Shown one piece after another: positions 51,980 to 59,887 of a stretch of DNA of 64,000 bases. The stretch is from contig NZ_MKUD01000070.1 in assembly GCF_001898575.1 (NCBI RefSeq), positions 1 to 64,000 of the forward strand. The letters run 5' to 3'. Both the position numbers and the translations under genes were made by a program. The first letter of the stretch is position 1; the number at the start of each line of letters is the position of its first letter. The notes under the pieces are model-generated. The model ran no database searches. It worked only from the letters and a program-made list of their open reading frames with translations, and had not been told where the DNA came from. Origin of the DNA: Spirosoma sp. 48-14. Its GTDB lineage: Bacteria; Bacteroidota; Bacteroidia; Cytophagales; Spirosomataceae.

Positions 51980-53509
51980 ATGTCTCAAATGCTTCATGCT
52001 GGCCCTGTACAGGTGCGTTATGAGCAGGGCTTCCTGCGTTACTTTACCCATAATAGTACTGAAATCCTACGGCTGATCTATTTCGCCATTCGCGACCACA
52101 ACTGGACCACAGCCGCCTTTACCATAACCGACGAATCGATAACCCAGCAGACAGACACGTTCCGTGTTCAATATAATTGGCAGATCGACGAACTGGGTAT
52201 TCAGATGACAGGTCGTGTTGTGATGACGGGCGATGAAAAAGGGACAATCTCGGTCGATTTCTACGGCAAGGCGCTCAATTCATTTCGGAAAAACCGCATC
52301 GGTCTCTGCATACTACATCCGATAGATGGTGTATTAGGCCAACCGGCTCAGATCGTAGCCCCCGATGGAACGACAACCGATGCCCATTTCCCGACATTTA
52401 TAAAGCCCCATCAACCGTTTCTGAACATACAGACATTACGTTGGAAACCCGCTTCCGGCCTGACCTGGCAGTTGGATGTTGCAGGCGATGTGTTCGAAAC
52501 GGAAGATCAGCGAAACTGGTCCGATGCGTCGTTTAAAACCTATTCAACCCCGCAGGTTCGGCCCAAACCCGTTACGGTTGCCGTTGGCGATGAATTTCAG
52601 CAGCAGGCAATAGTCAGTCTGGCTGAGGAGAATCTGATAGCTCCAGCAAACGACGAAAAACTACGCGAGATGGAGGAGTTTGCGGCATCAATAAAACCCG
52701 CTCAGCCGCGCGTAGGGGTCGGATACCGTACGGGTGGCCCTGCCCTGACCGATGCTGAGGTCGCTTTGTTGCGTCAACTAGAGCTATCACACCTGCGTGT
52801 CGATGTCTTTTTTAGTCTGACCAACTGGCCGGAATTATTCGCGCAGGCGCTTGCGGATGCGAATCGTCTGGATATTCCGCTTGAACTTGCGTTGTTTTTC
52901 GGTACAGAGCCAGCCGCTGAATTAACAGCGCTTCAGCAGGTTGTAGAAACACAGGCTGTGACTGTACAGACCATCCTGCTTTTCGAAGCCGCCACCTTAC
53001 GAACATCGGATGAATTATTGGCCGCCGTTGTGCCTATGCTACGAAACGCCTGGCCAGAAGCGGCTATCGGCGGAGGAACTGACGATAACTTTGCGGAACT
53101 GAACCGAAACCCATTTGATGTTGAGCAGGTCGATTTTGTTACCTACTCAGTCAGTCCGCTGGTTCATGCGCTCGATGATCTGACCCTGTTCGAGAACCTG
53201 GCCGGGCAGGCCGAAACAGCTCTATCGGCCCGGAAGCTCAGCGGTGGTAAACCCGTTCATATTTCACCGATCACTCTCCGGTTACGATTCAAAACCCTGG
53301 AAGGCACGGCTACCGAACGGCTGAATGCCCCAGCCGACCCCCGGCAGGCTACTGAATTCGGAGCTGACTGGACGCGACAAAGTCTGGATACGTTAGCCAG
53401 GGCAGGTGTTGAGTCTGTAACGTATTACCTGACACACGGCCCCGGCGGGCTAGTCAGTAACGACATGGCTCATCCGGTTTATGATGTTTTTAAGCAACGC
53501 CTGAGCTGA
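51980..53509 (+). CDS. D-apionate-lactonase-like protein
   Basis: 509 residues, no signal peptide, hence cytoplasmic. The N-terminal beta-rich part (1-215) contains N-R-I-G-L-C-I-L-H-P (111-120) and D-Q-R-N-W-S-D-A-S-F-K-T-Y (about 176-188), patterns I recognise from the ApnL family that opens D-apionolactone in apiose catabolism. A TIM-barrel-like middle (about 235-450) and a short beta tail follow. It faces the GH140 gene across a 113-bp divergent promoter region. No apiose dehydrogenase or kinase is adjacent. Identity by recall, not by search. Confidence 0.62.
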   Translation: MSQMLHAGPVQVRYEQGFLRYFTHNSTEILRLIYFAIRDHNWTTAAFTITDESITQQTDTFRVQYNWQIDELGIQMTGRVVMTGDEKGTISVDFYGKALNSFRKNRIGLCILHPIDGVLGQPAQIVAPDGTTTDAHFPTFIKPHQPFLNIQTLRWKPASGLTWQLDVAGDVFETEDQRNWSDASFKTYSTPQVRPKPVTVAVGDEFQQQAIVSLAEENLIAPANDEKLREMEEFAASIKPAQPRVGVGYRTGGPALTDAEVALLRQLELSHLRVDVFFSLTNWPELFAQALADANRLDIPLELALFFGTEPAAELTALQQVVETQAVTVQTILLFEAATLRTSDELLAAVVPMLRNAWPEAAIGGGTDDNFAELNRNPFDVEQVDFVTYSVSPLVHALDDLTLFENLAGQAETALSARKLSGGKPVHISPITLRLRFKTLEGTATERLNAPADPRQATEFGADWTRQSLDTLARAGVESVTYYLTHGPGGLVSNDMAHPVYDVFKQRLS

Positions 53510-53608
53510 GTACAGGCAGATCTATTCTTACCGTTATATGGGGTGGTTTATTGCGGTAAAAAGCATGAGCGTTCGTTTATGTGAAAGCCAACAATCAGTG
53601 CCGTAGCT

Positions 53609-53657
53609 GGTTAATCAATCTGTTGGGCGTGCGAAAAACCTGATAGATTGATTAACC
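53609..53657. terminator. Hairpin after the apionate-lactonase-like gene
   Basis: 13-bp perfect arms GGTTAATCAATCT and AGATTGATTAACC (53609-53621, 53645-53657) with a 23-nt loop, 100 bp past the stop. The 201-bp gap 53510-53710 otherwise shows nothing. Confidence 0.55.
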
Positions 53658-53710
53658 ATGTAGTGCAAATAGCCTGTTTGGGCATACTGGATGAATGAAC
53701 GGTAGTGCTT

Positions 53711-53971
53711 ATGACCTTCAAAAAACTGTTCACTATTGTTACCCCGCTTATGGGAATGGCTCTGCTGGGGTTGATTATGATTGGGTATGGTTTTGTACAC
53801 CCGTCGCAGCAGAACAATGTACTACAGTTTATTTTCGGCATTCCTATTGCCTTAGGAGCCATAGGGGCTCATTTCCTGATTCTTCGGATCGTACACAACA
53901 ACACGCTCATTATGTGGATTATTGAAGCGGTAATCGTCGGTTTCCTATGTTATGCTTTCCCGAAAATGTAG
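53711..53971 (+). CDS. Small three-helix membrane protein
   Basis: 86 residues from the ATG at 53711 (the frame opens with GTG at 53705). Three hydrophobic segments (about 7-28, 35-57, 62-84) with short loops; no motif recognised. Function unknown. It precedes the peroxidase operon but has its own stop 148 bp before it. Confidence 0.65.
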   Translation: MTFKKLFTIVTPLMGMALLGLIMIGYGFVHPSQQNNVLQFIFGIPIALGAIGAHFLILRIVHNNTLIMWIIEAVIVGFLCYAFPKM

Positions 53972-54010
53972 CCATCAGGTATGCTTGAAAGCTCAGAAAA
54001 GAATTTTTTA

Positions 54011-54047
54011 TAAATTTGTATCGTAAGCGATATAATCGTTTGCGATT
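54011..54047 (+). promoter_or_regulatory. Promoter with twin palindromes for the peroxidase-OhrR operon
   Basis: TAAATTTG (54011-54018) is a -7 element. Directly downstream lie TATCG-TAAG-CGATA (54019-54032) and AATCG-TTTG-CGATT (54034-54047), two hyphenated palindromes of the same ATCG-N4-CGAT plan with centres 15 bp apart. Placed at the transcription start, they suit repression by the MarR/OhrR-like protein encoded in the operon. Confidence 0.65.
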
Positions 54048-54119
54048 TTTTAATAACCATTCAGATGCTGGTTTCCTGACGAAGGAAGGCGCATATACTA
54101 TTGAGTCAAGTAGCTAATT

Positions 54120-54599
54120 ATGGAAAGTACATTTTATCAATTATCGGCCAGAACCCCAAAGGGGGCACCTATCCCAATGGGGGATTTTAAAGACAAGGTT
54201 GTTTTAGTAGTCAATACCGCAACCCAGTGCGGCCTGGCTCCACAGTTTGACGGGCTGGAGGCTCTGCATCAGCAGTATAAAGACAAAGGGCTGGTGGTGC
54301 TGGGATTTCCCTGCGATCAGTTTGCCGGACAGGAGCCTGAAAACAACGACACCATAGAGCAGGTATGTAAACTTAATCATGGGGTGACGTTCCAGCTTAC
54401 CGAAAAATGCGACGTAAACGGCCCTCACACGCAGCCCGTATTTCAATATTTGAAAAAGGAACTAGGGGGCTTTCTGGGGAGTAGAATTAAGTGGAATTTT
54501 ACGAAATTTCTGATCGATAAAAAAGGACGACCCTACAAACGCTATGCGCCAGTGGTCAAGCCTGAGGCTATCGAGAAAGACATTCAGAAACTGCTGTAA
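54120..54599 (+). CDS. Glutathione peroxidase (thioredoxin-type, Cys form)
   Basis: 159 residues. Catalytic Cys37 in N-T-A-T-Q-C-G-L, the F-P-C-D-Q-F motif with Gln67, and Trp125-Asn126 in K-W-N-F complete the catalytic set. It reduces organic hydroperoxides, probably with thioredoxin rather than glutathione, as is common in bacteria. Cytoplasmic. The stop is followed with no gap by the start of the OhrR-like regulator, so the peroxidase takes the place that Ohr usually has in such operons. Confidence 0.93.
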   Translation: MESTFYQLSARTPKGAPIPMGDFKDKVVLVVNTATQCGLAPQFDGLEALHQQYKDKGLVVLGFPCDQFAGQEPENNDTIEQVCKLNHGVTFQLTEKCDVNGPHTQPVFQYLKKELGGFLGSRIKWNFTKFLIDKKGRPYKRYAPVVKPEAIEKDIQKLL

Positions 54600-55031
54600 A
54601 TGGAGAGTAAGCGCACATCCCTAAAGCTGGAAGATCAGCTCTGTTTTCCGCTATACACAGCTTCCCGGCTGGTAACCCAGTGCTACGCGCCCATCTTGAA
54701 CACGCTGGGAATCACCTATCCTCAGTATCTGGTATTACTGGTGTTGTGGGAAAACGATGCAGTGAATCTGAGCTTTATTGCACAGCGTTTACAACTTCAG
54801 TCGAATACACTTACGCCTTTGCTTAAACGTATGCAGGAACTCGGGCTGATAACCCGGACCCGTTCGGAAACCGATGAGCGTAACATTGTCATTACCCTGA
54901 CCGACAGCGGTAAAGTACTCAGGCAGGAGGCTGCCCAGATACCATTATATCTGGCCGATAAATTGCCATTATCACCCGAAGAAGCAGGGCAGCTTTACCA
55001 TATTTTATACAAGCTGATCGGCAAGGTATAG
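54600..55031 (+). CDS. OhrR-like MarR-family regulator
   Basis: 143 residues. Winged helix with L-S-F-I-A-Q-R-L and the wing E-T-D-E-R-N-I-V. The N-terminal L-C-F-P-L-Y places Cys15 where OhrR proteins have their peroxide-sensing Cys, and G-I-T-Y-P-Q-Y supplies the Tyr that contacts it. It should release DNA on oxidation by organic hydroperoxide. It directly follows the peroxidase stop and likely represses the operon through the palindromes at 54019-54047. Confidence 0.9.
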   Translation: MESKRTSLKLEDQLCFPLYTASRLVTQCYAPILNTLGITYPQYLVLLVLWENDAVNLSFIAQRLQLQSNTLTPLLKRMQELGLITRTRSETDERNIVITLTDSGKVLRQEAAQIPLYLADKLPLSPEEAGQLYHILYKLIGKV

Positions 55032-55233
55032 GTAGCAGGGGTATGGTGCAGGAGGAGCGATAGAGAGAATGTCGCAGGTTAAAAAGTAGAAAAATGGGCG
55101 GAAGTCTGATGGAGTAACAGTTTATGCGTAAACTTGCCGCGCTTAAGCAACTAGAATAAGTAGGAACGTGGGTCAGCGGTTCTTACCAAAGCAAAACGTA
55201 GCAGTATCGTATCATTCACCAAATAATAGCATA

Positions 55234-56688
55234 ATGTCAGAATCTGCAGATATTGGCCTGATTGGTCTAGCCGTAATGGGCGAAAATCTGGTGCTCAACA
55301 TGGAGAGCAAGGGGTATACCGTAGCCGTTTTCAATCGGACGGTTGAGAAAGTCGACCATTTTATCAATGGCCGGGGAGCCGGGAAAAACTTTATCGGAGC
55401 CCATTCTATTGAAGAGCTGGTGGCTTCGCTGAAACGCCCTCGTAAGGTGATGATGCTGGTAAAAGCCGGACAGCCGGTGGATGACTTTATTGAACAGATC
55501 ATTCCCCATCTGGAACCAGGCGATATTATCATTGATGGCGGTAATTCGTATTTCCCCGATACCATTCGCCGGACCCAGTATGTCGAAAGTAAAGGATTCC
55601 TGTATATCGGAACGGGTGTTTCAGGGGGTGAAATCGGTGCCTTAACCGGACCGTCGATGATGCCGGGGGGCAGCGTGGCGGCCTGGCCGTTTGTAAAAGA
55701 AATTTTTCAGTCGATTGCGGCCAAAGTAGACGATGGTACACCCTGCTGCGACTGGGTCGGTAGTGATGGGGCGGGCCACTTCGTCAAAATGGTACACAAT
55801 GGGATCGAGTATGGCGATATGCAGATTATTGGCGAAGCCTATCAGGTGATGAAAGACCTGCTGGGCATGGGTGCCGATGAGATGCATGAGGTGTTCAAAA
55901 AATGGAATACCGAGGAGCTTGACTCCTACCTGATCGAAATTACGGCCGATATCATGGCCTATAAAGATGAGGACGGCACACCAATGGTCGACAAGATTCT
56001 GGATACGGCCGGACAGAAAGGTACGGGTAAATGGACCGGAACGGCTGCATTGGATGAAGGTATTCCGCTTACATTGATTGGCGAATCCGTATTTGCTCGA
56101 TTCCTGTCGGCACAGAAAGACCTGCGCGTAGCGGCTTCGAAAGTGATTAGCGGGCCCAAGGCTGAATTTACGGGCGATAAGGCTCAACTGCTCGACGACC
56201 TGAAAATGGCGTTGTACGGAGCTAAAATCATCTCCTATGCACAAGGCTACAACCTGTTTATGGCAGCCGCCAAACAATACAAGTGGCAATTGAACTACGG
56301 CGATATTGCCCTGATGTGGCGCGGAGGGTGTATTATCCGGTCGGCCTTCCTGGGCGACATCAAAAAAGCCTTTGATAAGAATCCGGCCCTTCCACACCTG
56401 CTGCTCGATGATTTCTTCAAGGATAGAATCGAAGCAGCACAGGCGGGATGGCGTCGGGTGTGTGCGGCTGCCCTGAGCAACGGTATTCCGGCTCCGGCAC
56501 TCACCTCGGCACTTTGCTACCTGGATGGATTTCGTAGTGAATGGCTACCCGCCAACCTGCTGCAAGCCCAGCGCGACTATTTTGGTGCGCATACCTACGA
56601 ACGGATCGATAAGCCACGCGGTCAGTTTTTCCATACGAACTGGACAGGCGAAGGCGGTGATACGGTATCGACAGCGTACAATAACTAA
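55234..56688 (+). CDS. gnd: 6-phosphogluconate dehydrogenase, decarboxylating
   Basis: 484 residues from the ATG at 55234 (a GTG at 55168 opens the frame, but the protein proper starts M-S-E-S-A-D). NADP site G-L-A-V-M-G-E-N-L, substrate stretch G-G-N-S-Y-F-P-D, I-G-T-G-V-S-G-G-E, and K-M-V-H-N-G-I-E-Y. It makes ribulose-5-phosphate in the pentose phosphate pathway. The gene stands alone; the 202-bp gap upstream shows no clear element. A 30-bp perfect inverted repeat follows. Confidence 0.97.
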   Translation: MSESADIGLIGLAVMGENLVLNMESKGYTVAVFNRTVEKVDHFINGRGAGKNFIGAHSIEELVASLKRPRKVMMLVKAGQPVDDFIEQIIPHLEPGDIIIDGGNSYFPDTIRRTQYVESKGFLYIGTGVSGGEIGALTGPSMMPGGSVAAWPFVKEIFQSIAAKVDDGTPCCDWVGSDGAGHFVKMVHNGIEYGDMQIIGEAYQVMKDLLGMGADEMHEVFKKWNTEELDSYLIEITADIMAYKDEDGTPMVDKILDTAGQKGTGKWTGTAALDEGIPLTLIGESVFARFLSAQKDLRVAASKVISGPKAEFTGDKAQLLDDLKMALYGAKIISYAQGYNLFMAAAKQYKWQLNYGDIALMWRGGCIIRSAFLGDIKKAFDKNPALPHLLLDDFFKDRIEAAQAGWRRVCAAALSNGIPAPALTSALCYLDGFRSEWLPANLLQAQRDYFGAHTYERIDKPRGQFFHTNWTGEGGDTVSTAYNN

Positions 56689-56701
56689 TTTGCCAACTTA
56701 C

Positions 56702-56769
56702 TAGAACGCTGATTAGTATGATCACTATGATTTACCCAGATCATAGTGATCATACTAATCAGCGTTCTA
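56702..56769. repeat. 30-bp perfect inverted repeat built of 9-bp words
   Basis: Arms 56702-56731 and 56740-56769 are perfectly complementary with an 8-nt loop, between gnd and the convergent DUF6671 gene. Words of nine recur (GATTAGTAT, GATCACTAT, GATTTACCC). The centre TATGATTTACCCAGATCA (56726-56743) is shared with 63563-63580 apart from one base. A short T-run follows on the plus strand. Confidence 0.85.
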
Positions 56770-56783
56770 TTTTTAGTAAACGT

Positions 56784-57662
56784 TTAAGGATTACAAACGG
56801 GACAGTACCCCGGATCGGCCTGCGTAAGCCCATCCGCGCGACCTCGTATCGTTCGATAGGTGCATAATACACAGCCATCGATTTCGTAGTGGGTTAGTTC
56901 CGTTTTGTGGCCGCATTGACGGCAGGGTAATCCTTTTTCAGAACCTACCTTGCCCCAGCCAGGAGTGTGGCAGGCCGGGCATACACAGGAAAGACGATCG
57001 GCCAGTCGGGTTGCCAGCTCGCCAATGACTTGCATACGAGTTGGATTGAACTGCGCCCGCATATCCGTTTCGACCCAGACCGTATCCTTCGCAGAGTAGT
57101 ACCTGGCCGTTTCATAAGCCACTTCCAACTCCGTCTCCGATTGAATGCCTTTAAAAACGGGCCCTTTGGTTGTCCGGCCGTTTGGGCGTACGATGAGCCC
57201 GTGAGAAGGAAACTGACAAGCCTTTGCAAAGGCTTGCAGCGCTTCCCACGACTGCACCTGTCCTGTCTGGTAGTTGGTATGCTCGCTTACCTGGGAAAGG
57301 TGCAGATGAAATCCTCGTTTGCGATCAATAAAATAAAGGATTTCCTCATCACAGGCTAGATAAGGCAGAAACGGGTGCGCTCCGAAACTACCCTCGCTGG
57401 CCAGGGCATAGTCGACTTTATCACCTAGCTTTTCCAGCGCCCACTCACATTTGCGCCGGGCACACGCAAGAGCGCTACCTTCGCGATCGATTTCCCCGGA
57501 AAATGTTCCTAACTGGTCAGTATCTACGACATATTCCAGGATACTCGCGTTCAGCCGGGACCAGAACGGCGGGGCTATCGCTATGGATTTAGCATGTTTG
57601 GTGGTCAGGATCATACAACTTCCTGTATAAACCGATGCGTGTTTTAGGTAAGGCTTTGCCAT
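56784..57662 (-). CDS. DUF6671-family zinc-ribbon protein in the dab operon
   Basis: 292 residues. N-terminal part begins Y-T-G-S...I-L-T-T-K-H-A-K, the style of the DUF6671 family; the C-terminal 60 residues hold four C-x2-C pairs, a double zinc ribbon. No catalytic motif is apparent. The gene overlaps dabA by 19 bp at its start and is the third gene of the operon, which points to a role in building or regulating the carbon transporter. Met17 is a later start option, but upstream residues appear conserved in style. Confidence 0.8.
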   Translation of the reverse strand: MAKPYLKHASVYTGSCMILTTKHAKSIAIAPPFWSRLNASILEYVVDTDQLGTFSGEIDREGSALACARRKCEWALEKLGDKVDYALASEGSFGAHPFLPYLACDEEILYFIDRKRGFHLHLSQVSEHTNYQTGQVQSWEALQAFAKACQFPSHGLIVRPNGRTTKGPVFKGIQSETELEVAYETARYYSAKDTVWVETDMRAQFNPTRMQVIGELATRLADRLSCVCPACHTPGWGKVGSEKGLPCRQCGHKTELTHYEIDGCVLCTYRTIRGRADGLTQADPGYCPVCNP

Positions 57663-59878
57663 TGGAAGTCACGCGTTAAAAGATAGGGTTGGCTATCCTC
57701 AGGCTCCAGGCAGGCTAATTGTACCCATCCGTTTCCAAACAGTTTCTGCAAGACTGGCTGAGTCTGAACCAGCGTAATCAACAGCGTACGAGGAGCGTAA
57801 ACCACCGTCAGTAGCCGTTGGGGTTCGTGGTAGGCTTGTTCGTCGGTGGCATAGACCGATTGTAACGGTAGGCCCGTCATCAGATCACTCGCATTTCCCT
57901 GCATGAGGCCGATTTTGCTGGTAACGTTCTGGGTTAGTTTGCTGCCACCGCCGTAGGCTATATTATCCAGCGTAGAAAACAGGTACTGCGCATTGATCCA
58001 TTGAGCTACCACCATCGGCGCAGTCAGTATCGTTGTGAGGATGGTGCCCTGTGGGTCCTGCGTGTAATCGTACGAGTGCAGAAAGCAGCGCCCTTCCAGA
58101 TTCAGGGAGGCCGTCAGCGCACGAGGAGCGACGATGAAGGCTGCATTACGAGCCAGGCCCCATTCGGGCCGAACCTGAGCCCAATCCACCGAACGCAGCC
58201 AGGTTTGCTGGACTTCATCAGAGCCTGGTCGGGAAGATGGGAACTGCTTGAGTCGCTCAATGCTGTTGGTCAGCCGGGCTTTTGCCAAATCCTGACTGAT
58301 TTGTTGAAGTGCTCCAGAAGCGCTGTCGCCAAAGAGGGTGACTTCGTCGGTGGTTGTATTGTGTTCAGCCGCAACAAATCGAGTGGTATCTGGAATAACG
58401 ATGCCTTTTTTACGCAATTCCTGCCGTACCTGCTGATCGTTTAGGATTCCCGCCAGCACTCGGGCATTCCCTCCACCATGTCGTCCCCCACAGGCTCCGC
58501 AGTCGAGGGCTGTGGCATAAGCATTGTTCTGGGTCGAGCTACCATGTCCACAGAAAATAATCACAGGAGCGAAGTTTTTGGTAAGCCCCATAGCCCGTAG
58601 TGCCCCTTCGGCATACCGGCTTTGGTCCGTTCCTGAAATGGAGTCCCAAGAGGAGGAGGTTGCCATGGGTTTTCGAATGGAGCGCACAAGCTGGTCCTGT
58701 AATCGATAGGCCAGCCCAGGCATAAGGCTGCGTAAGCCCATCCAGGTACCACTAGCAAGGCCCAGTCCTTCAACCAGAGCGAAGGGTGTAGTAAAGGTAT
58801 ATTTCAGCGATTGATAGAGTCGCTTGAGCATCTTTAGACGGGCATAACCGCTGCGATTCTGCTGTTGTTCTGTCGCTGTTCCGCAGGGCGATTCATGTAT
58901 GGTATGGTTGGGAGTGAGCAGAACTGGGCAGGAGGCATAGGACTCCCCTGTCACGGTATCGGTGATCTGAACGGGTAGGCCAAAGAAGCCCGCAAATCCC
59001 AGCGTCTGGTAATCGCCTGTTGCTTCCAGGGCCCGGCGAAAAGGTTCTGAACGAACATCGATACAGAAAACAAACTGGGCGTCTGGAACATGGGGACCGG
59101 GCAGTGATTGAGCGGCTAGCTGTTTCAATAAAGGTACGCGGAACGTGCGTTCGGCCTGTTGCAACTGCGCCAACTGATTGCCGCCAGACGGCGCATTTTC
59201 CAACACCCGCTGGTGCCAGGTGAGCAACGTTCGGGCTTCTGGCCATAGCAAAGCAGTGATGATGACGCGTAGAGCCAGGTAGTCTACCTGTGTTACCGGG
59301 TGAGGATGATGGGCGTCCAGACCGGCCCAGTCTGTACGGTAGCGAATATAGGAGGCCCAGCCCGGTAAGGTCGTGAGCATGAGGGTTAGAAATTCCTCCT
59401 GCTCGTCGGTGGGTACGCCTAGCTGAAAAAGCGACTCCCGCAGGGCTTGGGCTGGCTGTTCGGGTAAGTTTGCCAGCCATTGCCGTTTTGACATATCCTG
59501 ACCATACAGGCTTTTATCATGAATGGCGAGTTGTCGCCAGGCAGCGAACAACCCCAGGTGGCGCATGGGCATGGGTAAAGTGGCCTGACCGTCATCGACA
59601 TATACAGATAACCATTTGATGGTTTGTCGGTTAATGGCTTCCATGGGCTCGGGTAGGGTAGGCTGCTGGAAATAAGCGTGTCCCAGCGCCAACGCTTCTT
59701 CAATGGGTAGCTCTTCGAAGCCCTGGAGGGGATTAACTGCAATCAGGTTTTTCAACGGCCAGAAGGGTGCTATTTTTTTGAAGCTACTCGTTACAGAATC
59801 AACTACTTGAGTTGCGTACAGATTGTCGAGCGGATCGATCATACGATCGGTGGAGGGAGGTAACAGGACAGTTTCCAT
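57644..59878 (-). CDS. dabA: Inorganic-carbon transporter subunit DabA (DUF2309)
   Basis: 744 residues. The zinc/active-site residues of the Halothiobacillus enzyme appear with identical spacing: Cys272 and Asp274 in F-C-I-D-V-R, His445 in C-G-H-G and Cys460 in L-D-C-G-A-C. DabA resembles a beta-carbonic anhydrase and, with membrane partner DabB, uses the proton gradient to drive CO2 hydration and concentrate bicarbonate. It lies ten bp after dabB and overlaps the DUF6671 gene. In a heterotroph this probably serves carboxylation reactions at low CO2. Confidence 0.93.
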   Translation of the reverse strand: METVLLPPSTDRMIDPLDNLYATQVVDSVTSSFKKIAPFWPLKNLIAVNPLQGFEELPIEEALALGHAYFQQPTLPEPMEAINRQTIKWLSVYVDDGQATLPMPMRHLGLFAAWRQLAIHDKSLYGQDMSKRQWLANLPEQPAQALRESLFQLGVPTDEQEEFLTLMLTTLPGWASYIRYRTDWAGLDAHHPHPVTQVDYLALRVIITALLWPEARTLLTWHQRVLENAPSGGNQLAQLQQAERTFRVPLLKQLAAQSLPGPHVPDAQFVFCIDVRSEPFRRALEATGDYQTLGFAGFFGLPVQITDTVTGESYASCPVLLTPNHTIHESPCGTATEQQQNRSGYARLKMLKRLYQSLKYTFTTPFALVEGLGLASGTWMGLRSLMPGLAYRLQDQLVRSIRKPMATSSSWDSISGTDQSRYAEGALRAMGLTKNFAPVIIFCGHGSSTQNNAYATALDCGACGGRHGGGNARVLAGILNDQQVRQELRKKGIVIPDTTRFVAAEHNTTTDEVTLFGDSASGALQQISQDLAKARLTNSIERLKQFPSSRPGSDEVQQTWLRSVDWAQVRPEWGLARNAAFIVAPRALTASLNLEGRCFLHSYDYTQDPQGTILTTILTAPMVVAQWINAQYLFSTLDNIAYGGGSKLTQNVTSKIGLMQGNASDLMTGLPLQSVYATDEQAYHEPQRLLTVVYAPRTLLITLVQTQPVLQKLFGNGWVQLACLEPEDSQPYLLTRDFQWQSLT

Positions 59879-59887
59879 CGGTTGTTG

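Noticed and set aside
55642..56397. 251-codon frame opposite gnd
   Set aside because: The real gene is a highly conserved metabolic enzyme; the antisense product looks like no protein family.
58893..59480. 195-codon frame on the same strand inside dabA
   Set aside because: An alternative frame of dabA, Arg/Ser/Pro-rich, with no independent support.
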